DNA of 64,000 nt from Paramacrobiotus metropolitanus (GCF_019649055.1 NW_026570244.1:806001-870000); one strand, 5' to 3'. Shown: positions 22,469 to 35,029, numbered from the stretch's first letter. Notes: a model not told the origin generated them from the letters alone. Program-made: numbers and translations.

Positions 22469-23121
22469 CTCATCGATGGTTTCGTTATGAACTCACGACC
22501 TGTCCAACTGGTTCTGGCGGGATTGCATTTCACCGGTTTTGCATCTCCCGTATCGATTACATGGGTGATCCCTTGGACATCTCCATACGGTTTCTCCGAT
22601 GTCGGTATTACCTTCCAGAACTCCCAAAATGCATTGTATACATCGTTTTTCTGTTCTTGTGTGAGATCGGGTCCGAGTTTCAAGTTTCCAATTATCTTGG
22701 CCAGTTCAGCTTTCGTTGTATCGTCTACTTCTGGATCAAAGAGCACGTTCCTTACTGTGCCACTGTTGATCTGAACGTTCTCCATGTGATCATAAGGCTC
22801 ATCGTAGCCAAGAAACTGACCTTTTTTCACGACTTGCCGTTTAATGTTATGATTAGCGAAGACCAGATCAAAGTGCTTTCCTCTATGAACGGTCACACCT
22901 GCTAATGGTTGCACGTCCGTTTCCACTTGAAAGACTGGTGTGAGCATCAGCTTTTCGTAAGCTGGTACAAATCGTCCCATCTTGACCTTTACGCGAGTGC
23001 TAACGGATGGTTTAAGGATGATCCGTTGGTCGCGGTAGACTCTAATGGTTTCCTTATGTAATCTCATCCTTTGCACTTTCGTTCGTCTAATTTTAATGTT
23101 CTGTTCTTTTTCTCCATCCAC
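22351..23121 (-). pseudogene. region before RT (protease linker)
   Basis: A 256-codon frame that ends in the RT entry sequence (THVIDTGDAKPVKCNP). Upstream it has a beta-rich segment typical of the stretch between the aspartic protease and RT in Gypsy elements (VQPLAGVTVHRGKH, VVKKGQFLGY). A protease active-site motif of its own could not be found. Confidence 0.65.
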
Positions 23122-23516
23122 TTCATCATCTTCATCCAGATCGAGCAGATCCTCTTGTTCTGACAGGTCATCTACACCTGAATCTTCTGAAGTCGTTGAG
23201 TTATCACTTGAACTCGTCCACTCTGAATCTGATTCACTGCTTTCATCGCTATTTACAGCTCGATTAACTGTGCTCCTTTCGAGTGGTCGTTCATCAGCTC
23301 CTTCTTCAGATGAAAGGTCACCTTCGTCACCCTATGAATCGCTAAGTTTTTTCGATTTCACATTTTTGGGCAGAGGTTCGCCCGTTTCCTTTGTCTTTCT
23401 TCCATATTTAGCTGTGATTCTCGGATGGCTTCGTGTTACTCGTATTTCCGTTGTTGACCTTTGTTCATCTGAGTTTGACCTTGCGTTGTCTGGAACTGTT
23501 CCTTCCAACTGATCGA

Positions 23517-26168
23517 TTATTCGAGGCTCATCAGTTTGCCGTTCTCGATCGGTGGACCTTCCTCACCGTTTTCGAGTGACCTTTCGTCATCTTTTGCTTC
23601 TGTTGCTGGGTCCTGCTGCCCATCTGTGATCTTTTGCAGTTCTTCCATGAACTTTTTCCACATTTCTCCTCCTTCTGTTAACATCTGTGCTAATCCATGT
23701 GCTGTTGGTGACCTTTCTTCATCTGGTTCGATCACCTCCACATCAGCAGCTACCTCGTAGCCGATCGGTCTTTTAGTCCCGATGAAGACGCAATTTGCAT
23801 GTAAGTCTTCGGCGATGAGTTCGTTGTTTGGAGTTATCTCATACATGCACCACTTTTCATTGCCCCGTTGGGAATATTGAGCTCCATCTGGAACTGGTGC
23901 AAAAGTCACCTTCTTCTTTACCGGTTAACCAGCTGCTCCACCTTCTATTCGTTTGCGATATACTTTTCGTTCGAGTATGTCCTTATCCGGCAACGGAGGG
24001 AATTCCGCTTCCAACTTTTTCCAATACTTATCAAAAGAATTCTTATCTCCTTTCTCCACTGCCTTATAGAACTTTTCGAACAGCTCGTAGGCCGGTTTAC
24101 CAAGCCCGGGTGGGAAAATGACCGTTCTTCCTTCTCCTTTGTACAGGTGGTTTACACGGAAGTCCCAGAACAGATCACATCTTGCGTCTTCCCACATTTT
24201 TTCTTCGTCGAACACCTCGTGTATCTCTTGATCGAGCTTCGACTGGAACTGCTTGACCTTCGGGTCTGATTTCCCCAAGTCCGCGATCTGGTTATCGACG
24301 CAATTTTCCCAATAGTGTAATGCCTTTCCTCTTATTATAATGAGGTTCCGGACGCAGGATAACCACTCCTTATATCGTTGCCAGTGGTATCGTTCGATGT
24401 GCTGGTTCCACATCGAGTTCGTCCGGCTTATACTTTTAACTTCCTTTTGGACATGACTTTTCATGTCTTTGATAGCAGCGTTGCATGTTGGCCAGTCTGA
24501 TAGGTCATCCTGATGAGCATCTCGACAGCACTCCTCACATTTCCATTGGGGCTGCACTCTACACAGATCGCCATTGTAACCGTGATGACAACTGCTGATA
24601 CGTTCTTCCAGTGTCATTTTATGGAGGCAAGCAAACGGTTGATGCTGTCGTCTTCTCCGCCCCATCTCCTTTCACCATATTGGCGTCTCTTTATGCTCAT
24701 CAGATGAGATTTCGATGATCTCCGGTTCTTTTACAATTTGATGACCTTTCAGCCGTTTGATCGCTTCGTCACGTATTTTACTTGTAAGTATCTGTTCCGC
24801 ATCCGTTATCTTTTTCGGAGCTTCTCGTGACCTTTCAAACTTCTTATCATTCCAAACTTTAGCAACTTTTATTCCCAGTACCTCTGGTACTGGGATAGAC
24901 TTTGCCCACTCCATTCCGGGTACAAAAGCTCGTTTCCCTTCAGTAGCTGCTTCCTTTTGTACAGCTACTATTTGTTCCAACGTTAATGGAGTTTCATCTT
25001 TCGTTTCCGGTGCCTCTGGTACAGGGATAGCTTTTAACAGTTCCATTTTGGTCATCATCCGTCGTTCCCTGTGCCTGCACTTGCCCGTTCGCTAAAGTGC
25101 TATTCTGTTTCAATATCGAGCTCAGATGATCGATCTCATGCGGGGTATCAGTTCGAATATCGTAAAATTCTCTCTTCTTTTTATCTTTTGAGTCTTTAAC
25201 TCCTCACTCCCCTTTTCCTTTGCAGCTTTTTCAGCACTGGTCACTTTTGTGACTTCGTTTGGTTGCCCGTTCGCAACATCCATGTGATCTTTTGTCACTT
25301 CGACGATGGTCCGGTACAGCACGTTCTCTTTGCCATCGTCATCCGGTTTATCGCGCAACATCTCAGTCACTTCTTTTGTTATCTGCTCAGCCCGTGTCAA
25401 CTTGTCTTCTTCGCTTTCTCTCAGCTCATCTAGTGATCTTTCATATACGACCATATTTTCGGTCATCTAGTGACCTTCCATATACGAACATATTTCCGAT
25501 CATCCATTCGATCACTTTTGACGATACTTGTTCGTTTTCGTCGGATCGGTTTACGAAGACATCCCATCTGTTCGGACTGGTTTCTTGTCATTGGCATCTT
25601 TCTGCAGCGTTTGCGTCAAGTCCCGTGACCTTCCCATTCGTTTCATGGAAAATCCGCCATTCGGTAGCTTCTGTAAGTGGAACTTTTTCTCCATAATTTG
25701 GCGGTTTGTCAACGGGTGGAGCATTTTGATTCAACTTCTGATCAGCAAGTGTCTTCTTATATTCCATTTCGTTGAACACTGGGACGAAGTTCGGTAACCT
25801 TTGAGCTGATTTCCCTGTAACCTACTCCTCGAGACGCTTTCTTTCGAACTGCGTTCGCAGCTGTTGCATATCCCAGTAATCTTCTTCAGACATTCTCGCT
25901 TTTTGAGATCCTTTGGCGATACAGAAATCCGCATGCCGTGGTTTCCATTGGGTCGATATGCCATCTTTTGCCAATTTTGCTTCCGATGCAGCGTGTCTGC
26001 ATCATCAGGTGAGTCATCGGAGACCTGTTGTGCTCGTTCGCTCTCTTTAAGCTGTTCTTTTCGCAGCGTCAGTTCCCTTTCTTGACCTTTTGAAAAGACC
26101 TGTTTGTCGTGACCTTTAGCGACCGCACTTGCTCCCTGATCTCTCACTTGAGCGGATGATGGTGACAT
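23517..26168 (-). pseudogene. hydrophilic extra region of the retroelement
   Basis: Several - strand frames (23909-23517, 24665-23925, 25058-24672, 25466-25122, 25779-25588, 26168-25731) of strongly charged Lys/Glu-rich protein. The 24665-23925 frame (246 codons) is the best preserved: it has a Cys/His cluster near its start (CHHGYNGDLC, CEECCRDAH) followed by Trp- and Lys-rich helices. No domain is recognised. The position between gag and RT is unusual for Gypsy elements. Confidence 0.5.
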
Positions 26169-26934
26169 TTCGTTTTCCTGTTTACGCCGGTGCTCTCGAA
26201 ATTTCGCATGTTGCTCCTCGATGTTCGCATGTTTTTCTCTTTCGCATGTTCTTTCTCTTCCTGTTTCTTTTTCAAATTCGCTTTTCGGATGATCTCGTTA
26301 CGTTGAGCTCGCCGTTTTTTTTAGCTTTTCGGCGCTGCAGTAAGGTGATCTGTCCTTATTTTGTACCTTGTCACTCGCAGTACCATTCTGCGGTGACTTC
26401 GCATTACTATTCTGCGGAGACTTTGCAGTACTATTCTGCTGTAGCTTTGCAGTTCCGTTCTGCGCAGGTGGCCTTTCGTCCACCTGTACTGGTTTCCCGA
26501 TAACCAGATTATTTTGCTGTTGCGATGGCATCTTATAAGCCATCTCACTCACAGTACCATTCTGTGGTGACCTCGCGGTACTATTCCGCGGTAATTTCGC
26601 AGTACTATTCTGCGTTCCCCTTTATCCGGTGTTCAGAGAAATCAGTAGGCTCACCGGCGCCTACTGATTTTCGTCGTTTCCCTGGTTGAGCTCCTGTTGC
26701 TCCGGGACTTGCACGTTTTCCTGTCCCTGGCCAGCGCCGTTTGCGCCGCCACCGCCGTTGTTCTGGCAGCCGCTACCACCGCTATTGTTAGCGCGCCAGT
26801 TGCCATTACCGCCGCCGTTCCGATTGCCGTAGCTGCCGGTTGCCCTGACCTCTTCCTCGGAAGCCTTCTCTGCCGCCGCCGTTATAACCACCATTTTGGC
26901 CGTTCCCTTGGCCGCAACCGTTCTGCTGCTTGAA
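26169..26934 (-). pseudogene. Asn/Gly-rich spacer of the retroelement
   Basis: Short frames with simple repeats: a block repeating GGTACTATTCTGC-like units on the + strand (about 26380-26610; SPQNSNAK or similar on the - strand) and an Asn/Gly-rich block at about 26730-26900. Probably a linker continuing from the gag zinc knuckle. Confidence 0.4.
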
Positions 26935-28526
26935 TTATGCCCATTGCACAACCAGATCATTTCCATTTGCCACTGCCTGTCGGCAGCCGCCCTCATTTCG
27001 CAGCCTTTCCCATTCTCTTGTGGCGAACAGGTTCGGGTTTCGGTTCAGCGGCATGTTGGCGAACACGCAGCCCTGTGTCTGGTGGTTATCAAATCCACAG
27101 TGTTGACACAGCTGCACGCCCTGGGCTACCCATCCATCAATCTGGCCAAATTTCCATTCCGTTCTGGACCCCTGCTGCGGCCGATAGTTGCCCTGGTTGG
27201 CGCGATTCTGTTGGTAATTGCCCTGGCCTGGGTTTCGGTTGAAGTTTCCGTTACCTTGGCCTCCGTTCCAGTTACCATTTCGGTTTCCATTGAAGTTGCC
27301 GTTGTTGGGCCTTCCTTGTTGCTGTGGTGCCCCTACGTTCAGGGGATTCGGCATCACGTTTGCCGGGGCCATATTCTGCAATCTGCATCGCTGGTGTCGC
27401 CTGCGCCGATGCTTGTATCGCGGCGACCATGGCGTATGAGATCGGCTGTCCCGTTTGGCTGTCAATAAAGGTCAATCTGGGTCGGAGTTGGCGGTCTCGA
27501 TCTGTACTCTGTCTGTTGGGCTGGTGCCGCCGCATACTGCCTCGGAGCCGTTTCCACTTGGCCCGAGCGGATGGTTACACAATCTAATTTATTGCGTTGA
27601 CCTTCGGCCACCTTGTACTTGTCTTCGCCAGCCGCCCACGATCTGAAGAAGTCCTTTATTTCGATTGGCGTTTTGAACCTCTTTGTGCGCAGTGCCTTAT
27701 AAAGGTCACTGTCGCCTCTGCATCCTTCGATGAGGAAGCCAACTGTCTGCTTTTCGGTAATGGCCTTTTTCGCCTTAAACTTTATCATCGCCTGGTAAAA
27801 CTGATCGAGTGTTTCTTTTCCAGGTCTAAATTTCCTCGCCATGGCCTCACGTAAGCCAGTGACTTCTTCATCTCGATCACCAAATTCATCCTTAAACTTG
27901 TTAAGCCATTCCGTAATCGTGTAGACCTGTTCTTCAGCTTCTTCGATGTCTCTTTCGCCATCGAGCCAGGTCTTTGCTGGTCCTCTTACGGCGCTGGCGA
28001 TGTCGATCAACATCTGGTCATCCGTCAGGTCATATGTTCGCTGTATTTCTTTGACCAACCGAATCCATCCAGTTAACGCGTCGCGGTTACCATCAAATGT
28101 CGCGAGTGTTGTTTTCCTACCCATGGACTTGATGGATCTAGACAGTTCTCTTGTATCATTTTCTTCTTCTTCATTTCGGTTTCGTTGTACTCCCCTCCTC
28201 TTTTGATACGGATATCGCCCATGTTCGTGTCCGAGGGGGCGATCGTCTCGATTTCCGTCATCAATGACGAAAGATCTCGTTTCGGTTCGCTGTTGTAGCT
28301 GAGAGGAATCTCCAAGACTGATATGCGGGTGACTGCTTGACGGGTTTCGATCAGCAATGACCTTTTCTGTCTCCCCATCTTTTTCTGTTTTAAAGTCTCC
28401 TCTGCCATCACCTGTTCGAAGCGGCATCTCGAAATAAAAACTCCTGCCCGTTCCTTGTGCGTTACTGTAACTGGGCAGGGGAGATTCGGTTGTAGCTTTT
28501 AACTCCGAACTGTAGGAGTTGCTCAT
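26935..28526 (-). pseudogene. retroelement gag with zinc knuckle
   Basis: The 28526-27462 frame (354 codons) has a retrotransposon gag capsid region (LTGWIRLVKEIQRTYDLTDD, then AKTWLDGERD and FRPGKETLDQFYQAMIKFKA). The downstream frame 27465-26935 is Asn/Gly-rich and holds one CCHC zinc knuckle, CQHCGFDNHQTQGC. A third frame (27535-27272) carries the piece between them, so at least two frame changes separate capsid from nucleocapsid. Confidence 0.8.
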
Positions 28527-29918
28527 TTTTATGCTTATTTGTCATGTGAAGGCCCTTGTTTTCATCTTCGACTCGTCTGATTTTCATTTGGAATTCGTCC
28601 TTTTCTACCTTCAGGTTAGCATTTTCCTGGTTGATCTTCAACATATGATGATGAAGTTGGAAGGTTTTCTCCTGGACAACCTTTTCGCTGTCATTTTCGA
28701 TCTGTTTGATGTGTTCCGCTAACTGAGTCACCTCATTTTTCATCCGTGTGTATTCCTTAGCTGCTGCTCTCGGCTGGTTTTTTATTTGGGTGACTTCATC
28801 TTCTCTTCCTCATTGCCGTTTGTGTCATGTCAATCAACTGCGTATTGAGTCTTATGTTCAACTGCGTATTGAGTCTTATGCGTTGACGAACTTTCTGCTG
28901 CCATTCTTTATCCTTCCGTTCCAACGTTGTGACCACTGTGTCCAGGCGGAGTACTTCCTGCTCCAACCTCAGACCTTGTTCAGCTGCTTTTTGACCAGTT
29001 TACATGAGCTCCCTGTTCTCTTCGGTGACCTTTTTTATTTCCTCTTTCAGCCGTTCACCTTCAAGGGCTACAAGGTCTCTCAGATCCTGTGCCACTTTGA
29101 CGACTTCGTATGCTCTTTTCAGATGATCCTTCGATTCCGTTTGGAGGGTTTCGATGTTTTCGTCTCGAAACTTCAGGTCCTTCCTGAGCTTGAACACCTC
29201 TGTTGTGACCGACGTTAGACGTTTTGTCACTTCAGCTAGGTTGGTCGTGTATTCGTTCCGTTGGTTTCAGCTTCCGTGACCTTTTGACGTAGTTCATCAC
29301 ACTGATCCTTCAGTTCGGCTAAGTGCCGTGACCTTTCGGCTGTCTCTTCTGACATGCTCTCGTTTAGATCACTCACCGCCATATATCCTTCAGGTTCTCT
29401 GTCATCGGCTACTTTTTGCGATTCTTCCGCAATTTCCTTTTGGCGTTCATATCGGATTTTCCATTCAGCTCATGTGTTCTCCAGAACATCCTGTAGTTGC
29501 ACCATCTCGTATACGCGCGTCTGGAGCGAGTCCAACCTGTTCTGGTACTCTTGTTTCTTCTGGAGGATCTGACATTCTTTTTCCTCCAGTGACGCTCCCG
29601 ATTCTTTGATCTGTCTCTTCAGATTTGAGGTGGGGCTGTTCGGAGATGGAGATCGAACATTGACGATCTTCCCTGTCGATTACGTTCAATTAGACTTTCG
29701 AGGATGTCTTTAAACGGTGTCAATTCCTGTGCTTGATCGGCTTCCTTCATCGCTGTTCGGAATGACATGTTCATGGTCAGGTCGTCGTCGGTGAAGTAAG
29801 ATTCGTTGGCGCGATTGAACTTTTGATCACCCATCATTTCATCATAAGCCATCGGGCTCTCAAAGAAATCCTCTTCACCAATTGGGAGATCGTTCAACTT
29901 CAGTTCATTGAATTCCAT
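28462..29918 (-). pseudogene. coiled-coil and acidic frames upstream of gag
   Basis: Frames 28743-28462, 29230-29000 and 29918-29619 are in retroelement orientation. The first two are classic heptad coiled coils (VKVAQDLRDLVALEGERL, NANLKVEKDEFQMKIRRVED). The third is acidic. They may be an extended N-terminus of Gag or a captured sequence. In-frame stops separate them. Confidence 0.45.
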
Positions 29919-30300
29919 CTCCGTGACCTTTAGCTTCTCATCAATATCCGCTTTAGTCAGACTAACGTTCTTATCCTGCTCAGTTTTAGCAGGGCTGACT
30001 TCCGCATCCTTATGTACTGTCGTTTCCGTTTCTGTTGCTGATCAGATGTTCCTTCTTTGGTGACCTCCGGTTGGTTCACCTCGCTACTTCCCGCTGTAGG
30101 CGCGGGAGTGCGCTTCTGATCATCGCTGGAGCTCTTGAGCTGACACCGCCTCGAGTGCCTTCTGGTCAGAGCCTCGCGAGTCTTGCTTCACGAGAGCTTT
30201 GGGTGCTCGAGTGCTCCTATCATTTCCCACTGGACGTGTGTATGAGTGCAGGTTCTTTTTGTACGGATTGATGCGCCTTGCTGTGATATGCGGGAGCCTC

Positions 30301-31009
30301 GGCTTCCCTGACTACTGTTAAATGTTGGTTCGATGATGTCTTTATCCATTGTTGATCGGATAACTTAGACGTACCTGTCAATTTTTCTCACACACACGTT
30401 ATAATATAATTGTTCAAATCCTTCAAGGTTACTTTTCAGTTGGTAGATTTCGATCAAGTTCGTTTTAAAGGTCACTTTTTCGATAAAAACTTAAGAGGTT
30501 TGCCCCTAAAGGTCACTTTCTGGGTAAAACTTTCGAAGCTAATTTTACAGTTTAAGTACTTCAAAGATGATTTCTTTCAACTCCTGATACTGCTGATGCT
30601 ACTAAAAGCTCAGTTTCAAGAAATTAAACGGATGATAAAGGTCACTGCTTGATCAATTCGGAGGATACTGCGAGAGAGGAACGAGAGAGCAAGTGTGGCT
30701 CAGTGTATGCACTGCGTATATCCGCTTCAGCGGATGAGTGCAGTGCAGCAGCACACGTACGTACAAGCGAGAGAGGCGATAACGGCAAGCAATGGGTGCA
30801 AGTACGTCTTGTGTGGACCGTACGCACCAGGCGCAGTCGTGGGCCTCTGACACAGGTTGGTTTGACGTGACAGTTGTTTTTTGGTGTTCAGTTCGAATAC
30901 CGTGACTGCTTCTGGAATGGATCTGAATTGAAGTTAACCTAGTCGGCCATAAGTTTTGCTGTGATTTACTGAGGCGCTGTTTAAGTTTAAGCCAGTTTTT
31001 CCATCAATT
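30301..31009. other. right flank of the retroelement
   Basis: Probably holds the 5' untranslated part of the retroelement. Three AAAGGTCACT sites lie at about 30471, 30510 and 30638. No long terminal repeat was identified because no matching copy exists near 20 kb. Confidence 0.35.
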
Positions 31010-31690
31010 TAACGCAAGTCTTAACCCGAGTGCTAACGCTAGTTAAAAAAAAAGTATGAACCCAAGTGTTGAGGCTAGTTTCAACCGTGGTCTTAACCCG
31101 AGGGTCTATGCTGGTGCAGTTGCAAGGCTCAGCTCATGTATTTGCTAATTTATAGATATTTTGGAATTGTTTATAGGCATGTTTTGGTAGAAGGGACACG
31201 GTCCGTCACTTTTCTTTCCAACTGTTAAAAACAGTAGTATAATGATTCCGATGCATGGTCTGCAAATTCCAGCATTTAAAGAGTTTGCTGGAAAAAGATT
31301 CGCTTGAAATTGGTTAACCTCAACTTAGCACGACCGGGAGGATGTTCTTCGCAAGCTCATGCAGGCATGCGCTGCTAATTTTTACCGTTTGCACAACATT
31401 TCAGACCATATTTTATCAATTATATTATAGACATTTTTGAATATTAAATAATTTAAACAAAAACTTCAACATTTACATTCTGCATCGTAATTGTGAAACG
31501 TAATAATCCAATTCTAGTAATGGCTGAAACTTTTTGCGCTTTGCCTTTTACGCTTTACTTCTGATGAAAACTAAAATTTTTCATTTTAAATTATTTACTT
31601 ATGAAAACCTGCTTTCTGGCACTAAAAACGTCAGCTTTCTATGGATTTCGTATGAGATTGATGTGTAAATCGAATTTAAGGAACGATGTA
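31010..31690 (+). repeat. ancient direct duplication, copy A
   Basis: This copy is colinear with 32885-33525: TTAACCCGAGTGCTA at the start, TTTATAGATATTTTGGA-like, GCATGGTCTG, CATGCAGGCA, TTCTGCATCGTAATT, TTCTGATGAAAACTAAAATT and TGTGTAAATC-like at the end. Similarity is clear but patchy with many indels, so the copies are old. No protein is encoded. Confidence 0.7.
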
Positions 31691-32884
31691 AAAATCGTAA
31701 ATAATCTAATTCAAAAACATATTTTCAGTTTTTTTAAATTTAGGTTGACGTCACAATTAATTCTTAGCTATTGCTAACCGAACAATGAAAATAAATTTTG
31801 TTATGATTTGATTTTTTGTTACTCGTGTTTTGGCCCTAAATTTTACGGAAATTTGATAAAGCGATGCTTTCACCTGAGCCCTTAATTTACCAAGAGTTTG
31901 CACAGTGCATTGAATTTAACAAGAGTCTTAAGGCTATGGCTATGTTGACTTAATTCGTTTAGAAAGGGCAACATCTATAGTTATTCAAAAACTTAAACAG
32001 TTTCTCAATCTACCTACTTACATAGTGAAATCCAGGAAAAATTCAGTACTAACAAACCCAGACATAAACCGAACGATCACTTTAAAATCGGTCTCAAAGT
32101 TACCACCCCAAAAAACTAACTAGTCCGAACACACTCAGGGGAGATTTGGGGAAGTCTAGTCACAAAGTGTACAATAAAAACCCCCAGCACCTTGCGAGAG
32201 CTTTTTTGAAAAAACAAAATTTTAAAGTTGTAAAGAGCGATAAACACTTTTCTAGTTGCTTCTTTCAGCAACAACTTCGGTAAAACTTAATTTTTTCAAA
32301 ATCGCTCTCGCAATTAAACTTCTGAGATGTTCACCCACCGACTGTGTGATTTTTGTAATAAAAAATGTGCTCCGTAAATGACTAGTTATGTTTCAAAGCT
32401 TATCGACCGCTTTTTAAACGGGTACCTTTGAAAGTTCATGTAAGTTTACATCAGTCATGTACATGCTGACTGTTACAGCCCACCACATTTATCAAACCAA
32501 GGAGACTATCCATACAGGCGACTGTCCGCTTCCTACCACACTTATGTGTGACCAAAATCTATTGTCTTTCGGTGTTTGCTTTCATTCCACTGACCAGTGC
32601 TCGATTTATGGCTGTCAGTAAAACAAAAGATGTAGATCACAAATCTTTGCTCCCCATTGCTTTCATTGAATATGCGCAAACTCGTATATGCGTTCCCTAA
32701 TGGTGAGCCGAGCCAGTCACTGCTTCCACCGTTACTCCGCTTACTCAGTTAACTTAAAAATTCATATTTCATAACCCCGCAATCCTGTCACTTCGGTCTT
32801 TCTGCCATCTAACAGAGCGGTCTTCGATCTATATAGCCGTTTCTTTTTGCAAAACGGCATTTTAGAATTAAAGCCATCATAGCC
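31691..32884. other. non-coding between the duplicated blocks
   Basis: AT-rich; no exon, RNA gene or transposon end recognised. Confidence 0.4.
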
Positions 32885-33525
32885 ATCCCCTTAACCCGAG
32901 TGCTAGCACTTGTTGTAACCAAAGTATATACCCGCATGCTGATGTTAGTTTCAGCCGTAGTGTTAACCCGAGTGCTCATGTTAGTGCTGTCGAATCGCTC
33001 ACTTCATATTGAAATGGTAATTTACAGATATTTTGGAGTTTTTTTAAGCATGTTTTATTAGGATAAAAGCGATTCGTGACTTCATTACGAACTACAGTGG
33101 TTGTGTACTGATTTCGTTGCGTGGTCTGAAAGTGTAACATAAAAGGTTTGCGCAAAACATATTTTAAAGCTGGCTCAAATAAAACTCACGAACGAGAGGA
33201 ATTTTTACGTAAGCCGATGCAGGCAGTTGGGGTACCTTTTGTCATTCACACAATCTTCCACACTGCCAGTTAAATTAGAAACATTCTTGGATACCAAATA
33301 ACCTGAGGAGGAACATATAGAATATAATTCTGCATCGTAATTACAATAACAGTCCTAATCATAATAATGGTCCACACTTCCTGTGGTTTGCTTTTACTCT
33401 TTCCTTCTGATAAAAGCTAAAATTTTTAATTTCAAATTACTTGCGTGCTTGGGCTTGCGCTTTGGCACTGAAAAGCGACAACTTCCAATGGATTTTAGTG
33501 CAGATTGGATGTGTAAACGCTGCCA
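32885..33525 (+). repeat. ancient direct duplication, copy B
   Basis: Partner of 31010-31690, in the same orientation at an offset of about 1.87 kb. Confidence 0.7.
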
Positions 33526-33580
33526 CTGAGCAAGACGCTTGAAGTCCACAAAATGAACCGAACTGCGTGAATAACATTGA

Positions 33581-33615
33581 TCCCATCCCATCCCATCCCA
33601 TCCCATCCCATCCCA
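33581..33615 (+). repeat. (TCCCA)7 microsatellite
   Basis: Seven perfect TCCCA units in a row. Confidence 0.95.
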
Positions 33616-34207
33616 TTAGATCAGAAATGAACGACGGGTTGCGAAAACACACGGCGTTCGTCCAGCTAATGCTAATTTTAATGAATGTCAATCAACACTG
33701 AACAACACTGATCTAAGAGCTAAATTCAGCACGCTCTCGGCTGCATTAAGCGCCACCCACTCGCACATGGCGAAGGCGCAAACAATGAACGGCTTCAGCC
33801 GTCAGCCAATCAGAGACGAGGCACGTCACAGACAGTAATCCGTTGCGTAGCCGAACGAAGGTGAACGCTAGTGAAGCCATCGCTCACAGGGGTAATGGTA
33901 AATGATACGGCACAAGCAGCAAAACAGTGAAAACTGCGCAGAATTCCTGCTTTTTTGGGGATTGTTCTTCGTTTTTGCTGGCTTTGATTACTCCAATTAA
34001 ATTTTTGGATTCTCCCTGGGCGTGTTCACGCTGTTCTAGGAAGTAGGTTAATGCATTTTGGCCTGGCTACAGTTTGGCAGATTGTGAAGTGGTTCATCGT
34101 GTGGTTTGTGTGCAGGGTTTCGGTTTTTGCGATCGTGAGGGTTCGCATCGCCATTGTTCCTCTGCACGGCCAGAAGCTCGCTCATCGGCGGTGTTCATCA
34201 ACAAACG

Positions 34208-34306
34208 ATGAATCCTCCGCATCCGCCGCCTGTTGCAGCCCCCGGTCCGGCCGCCGTCGTGCCGATAAGCCCAGACGCCCCTGAGGGTTTTGATCAAGTA
34301 CAGATG
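34208..34306 (+). CDS. orphan first exon, Pro/Ala-rich
   Basis: ATG in a good context (CAAACGATGA) opens 33 codons, MNPPHPPPVAAPGPAAVV onward to DAPEGFDQVQM, and meets a donor ATG|GTACGT at 34306 in phase 0. The sequence before it is GC-richer than its surroundings and promoter-like. The following 4 kb is AT-rich and intron-like. The exon may begin the giant repeat gene at 39041-45212 (which lacks its own good ATG) or the decayed gene at 37230-38760. The most likely giant-gene acceptor needs phase 2, so another exon would have to lie between. Confidence 0.5.
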
Positions 34307-35029
34307 GTACGTTTGCGCATTTGTACTGTTTCGATTACATTCGATTATTTTTCTTTATTTTTAATGAAAACCGATATACTTATCACTGAATTTTTGGTTA
34401 TTTTTGCCATTCATTTAATTTATGCGATTTTTATTAATCTTGTTCTTTAATAATTAATCCGTTTTTAACTAATTCGTTTTTATTTATGTTTCATTTTAGT
34501 TATTTTGTTGTTCGTTTATTGTATGTGGTTATCCTTATTATATTTTTGTTATGTATGCAGTTTTATATGTCATTGTATTTTATTTTATTTTGCCACTTTT
34601 ATGCTTCATTTTAGCTATTTTGCATTTTGTTTATTTTATGTGGCTGTCCTGAGTATATTTTTTGGCATGTATTTATTTTATTGGTCATTTTATTTTATTT
34701 CGCCACTTTTTATTTGTAATTTATTTTGTAAAATTTGATAATTCTACTGGAAAATAGGTTTATAATTTTAAGTTAAAAATTATGTGCTGTAATGTGATTG
34801 GTTTCTGCGCAATTAAATTAAAGAATAAATTAGAACTTATTACAATAAAATTAAATAAAAATAAAAAAACTGTGCTTAAATTAACAACTTAAAATTAAAG
34901 GATAAAAATTAAAGATGAAATTAAGTGTGAAATAAAAAGAATAAGTAATAATTAAAGATTAAATTGTGCGTCAGATTTTCGAGCCGGAACTGCCTATCGG
35001 GTAATGTTGCCGGAAGTGCTCCAATCTAA
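34307..35029. other. AT-rich intron-like sequence
   Basis: T-rich on the + strand to 34740, then A-rich; no exon seen. Confidence 0.4.

Larger units (their letters stand above)
20030..30300 (-). mobile_element. decayed Ty3/Gypsy-type LTR retroelement
   Basis: On the - strand the order is coiled-coil and acidic open frames (29.9-28.5 kb), gag (28.5-26.9 kb), long hydrophilic frames (26.2-23.5 kb), then reverse transcriptase, RNase H and integrase (22.5-20.0 kb). RT before RNase H before integrase is the Gypsy order. The element is broken: each domain sits in a different frame and in-frame stops separate them. No pair of long terminal repeats, primer-binding site or target duplication was recognised, so the ends are approximate. 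It is about 10 kb long, large for this group, because of the extra region between gag and RT. The DNA is rich in AGGTCA half-sites. Confidence 0.85.

Noticed and set aside
30310-30350. tRNA-like GGTTCGAT plus CCA as a primer-binding site or tRNA relic
   Set aside because: T-loop and stem positions do not fit a tRNA and no cloverleaf could be drawn.
19859-31009. Paired long terminal repeats of the retroelement
   Set aside because: No matching sequence could be found between the left flank near 19.9-20.0 kb and the right flank near 30.3-31.0 kb.
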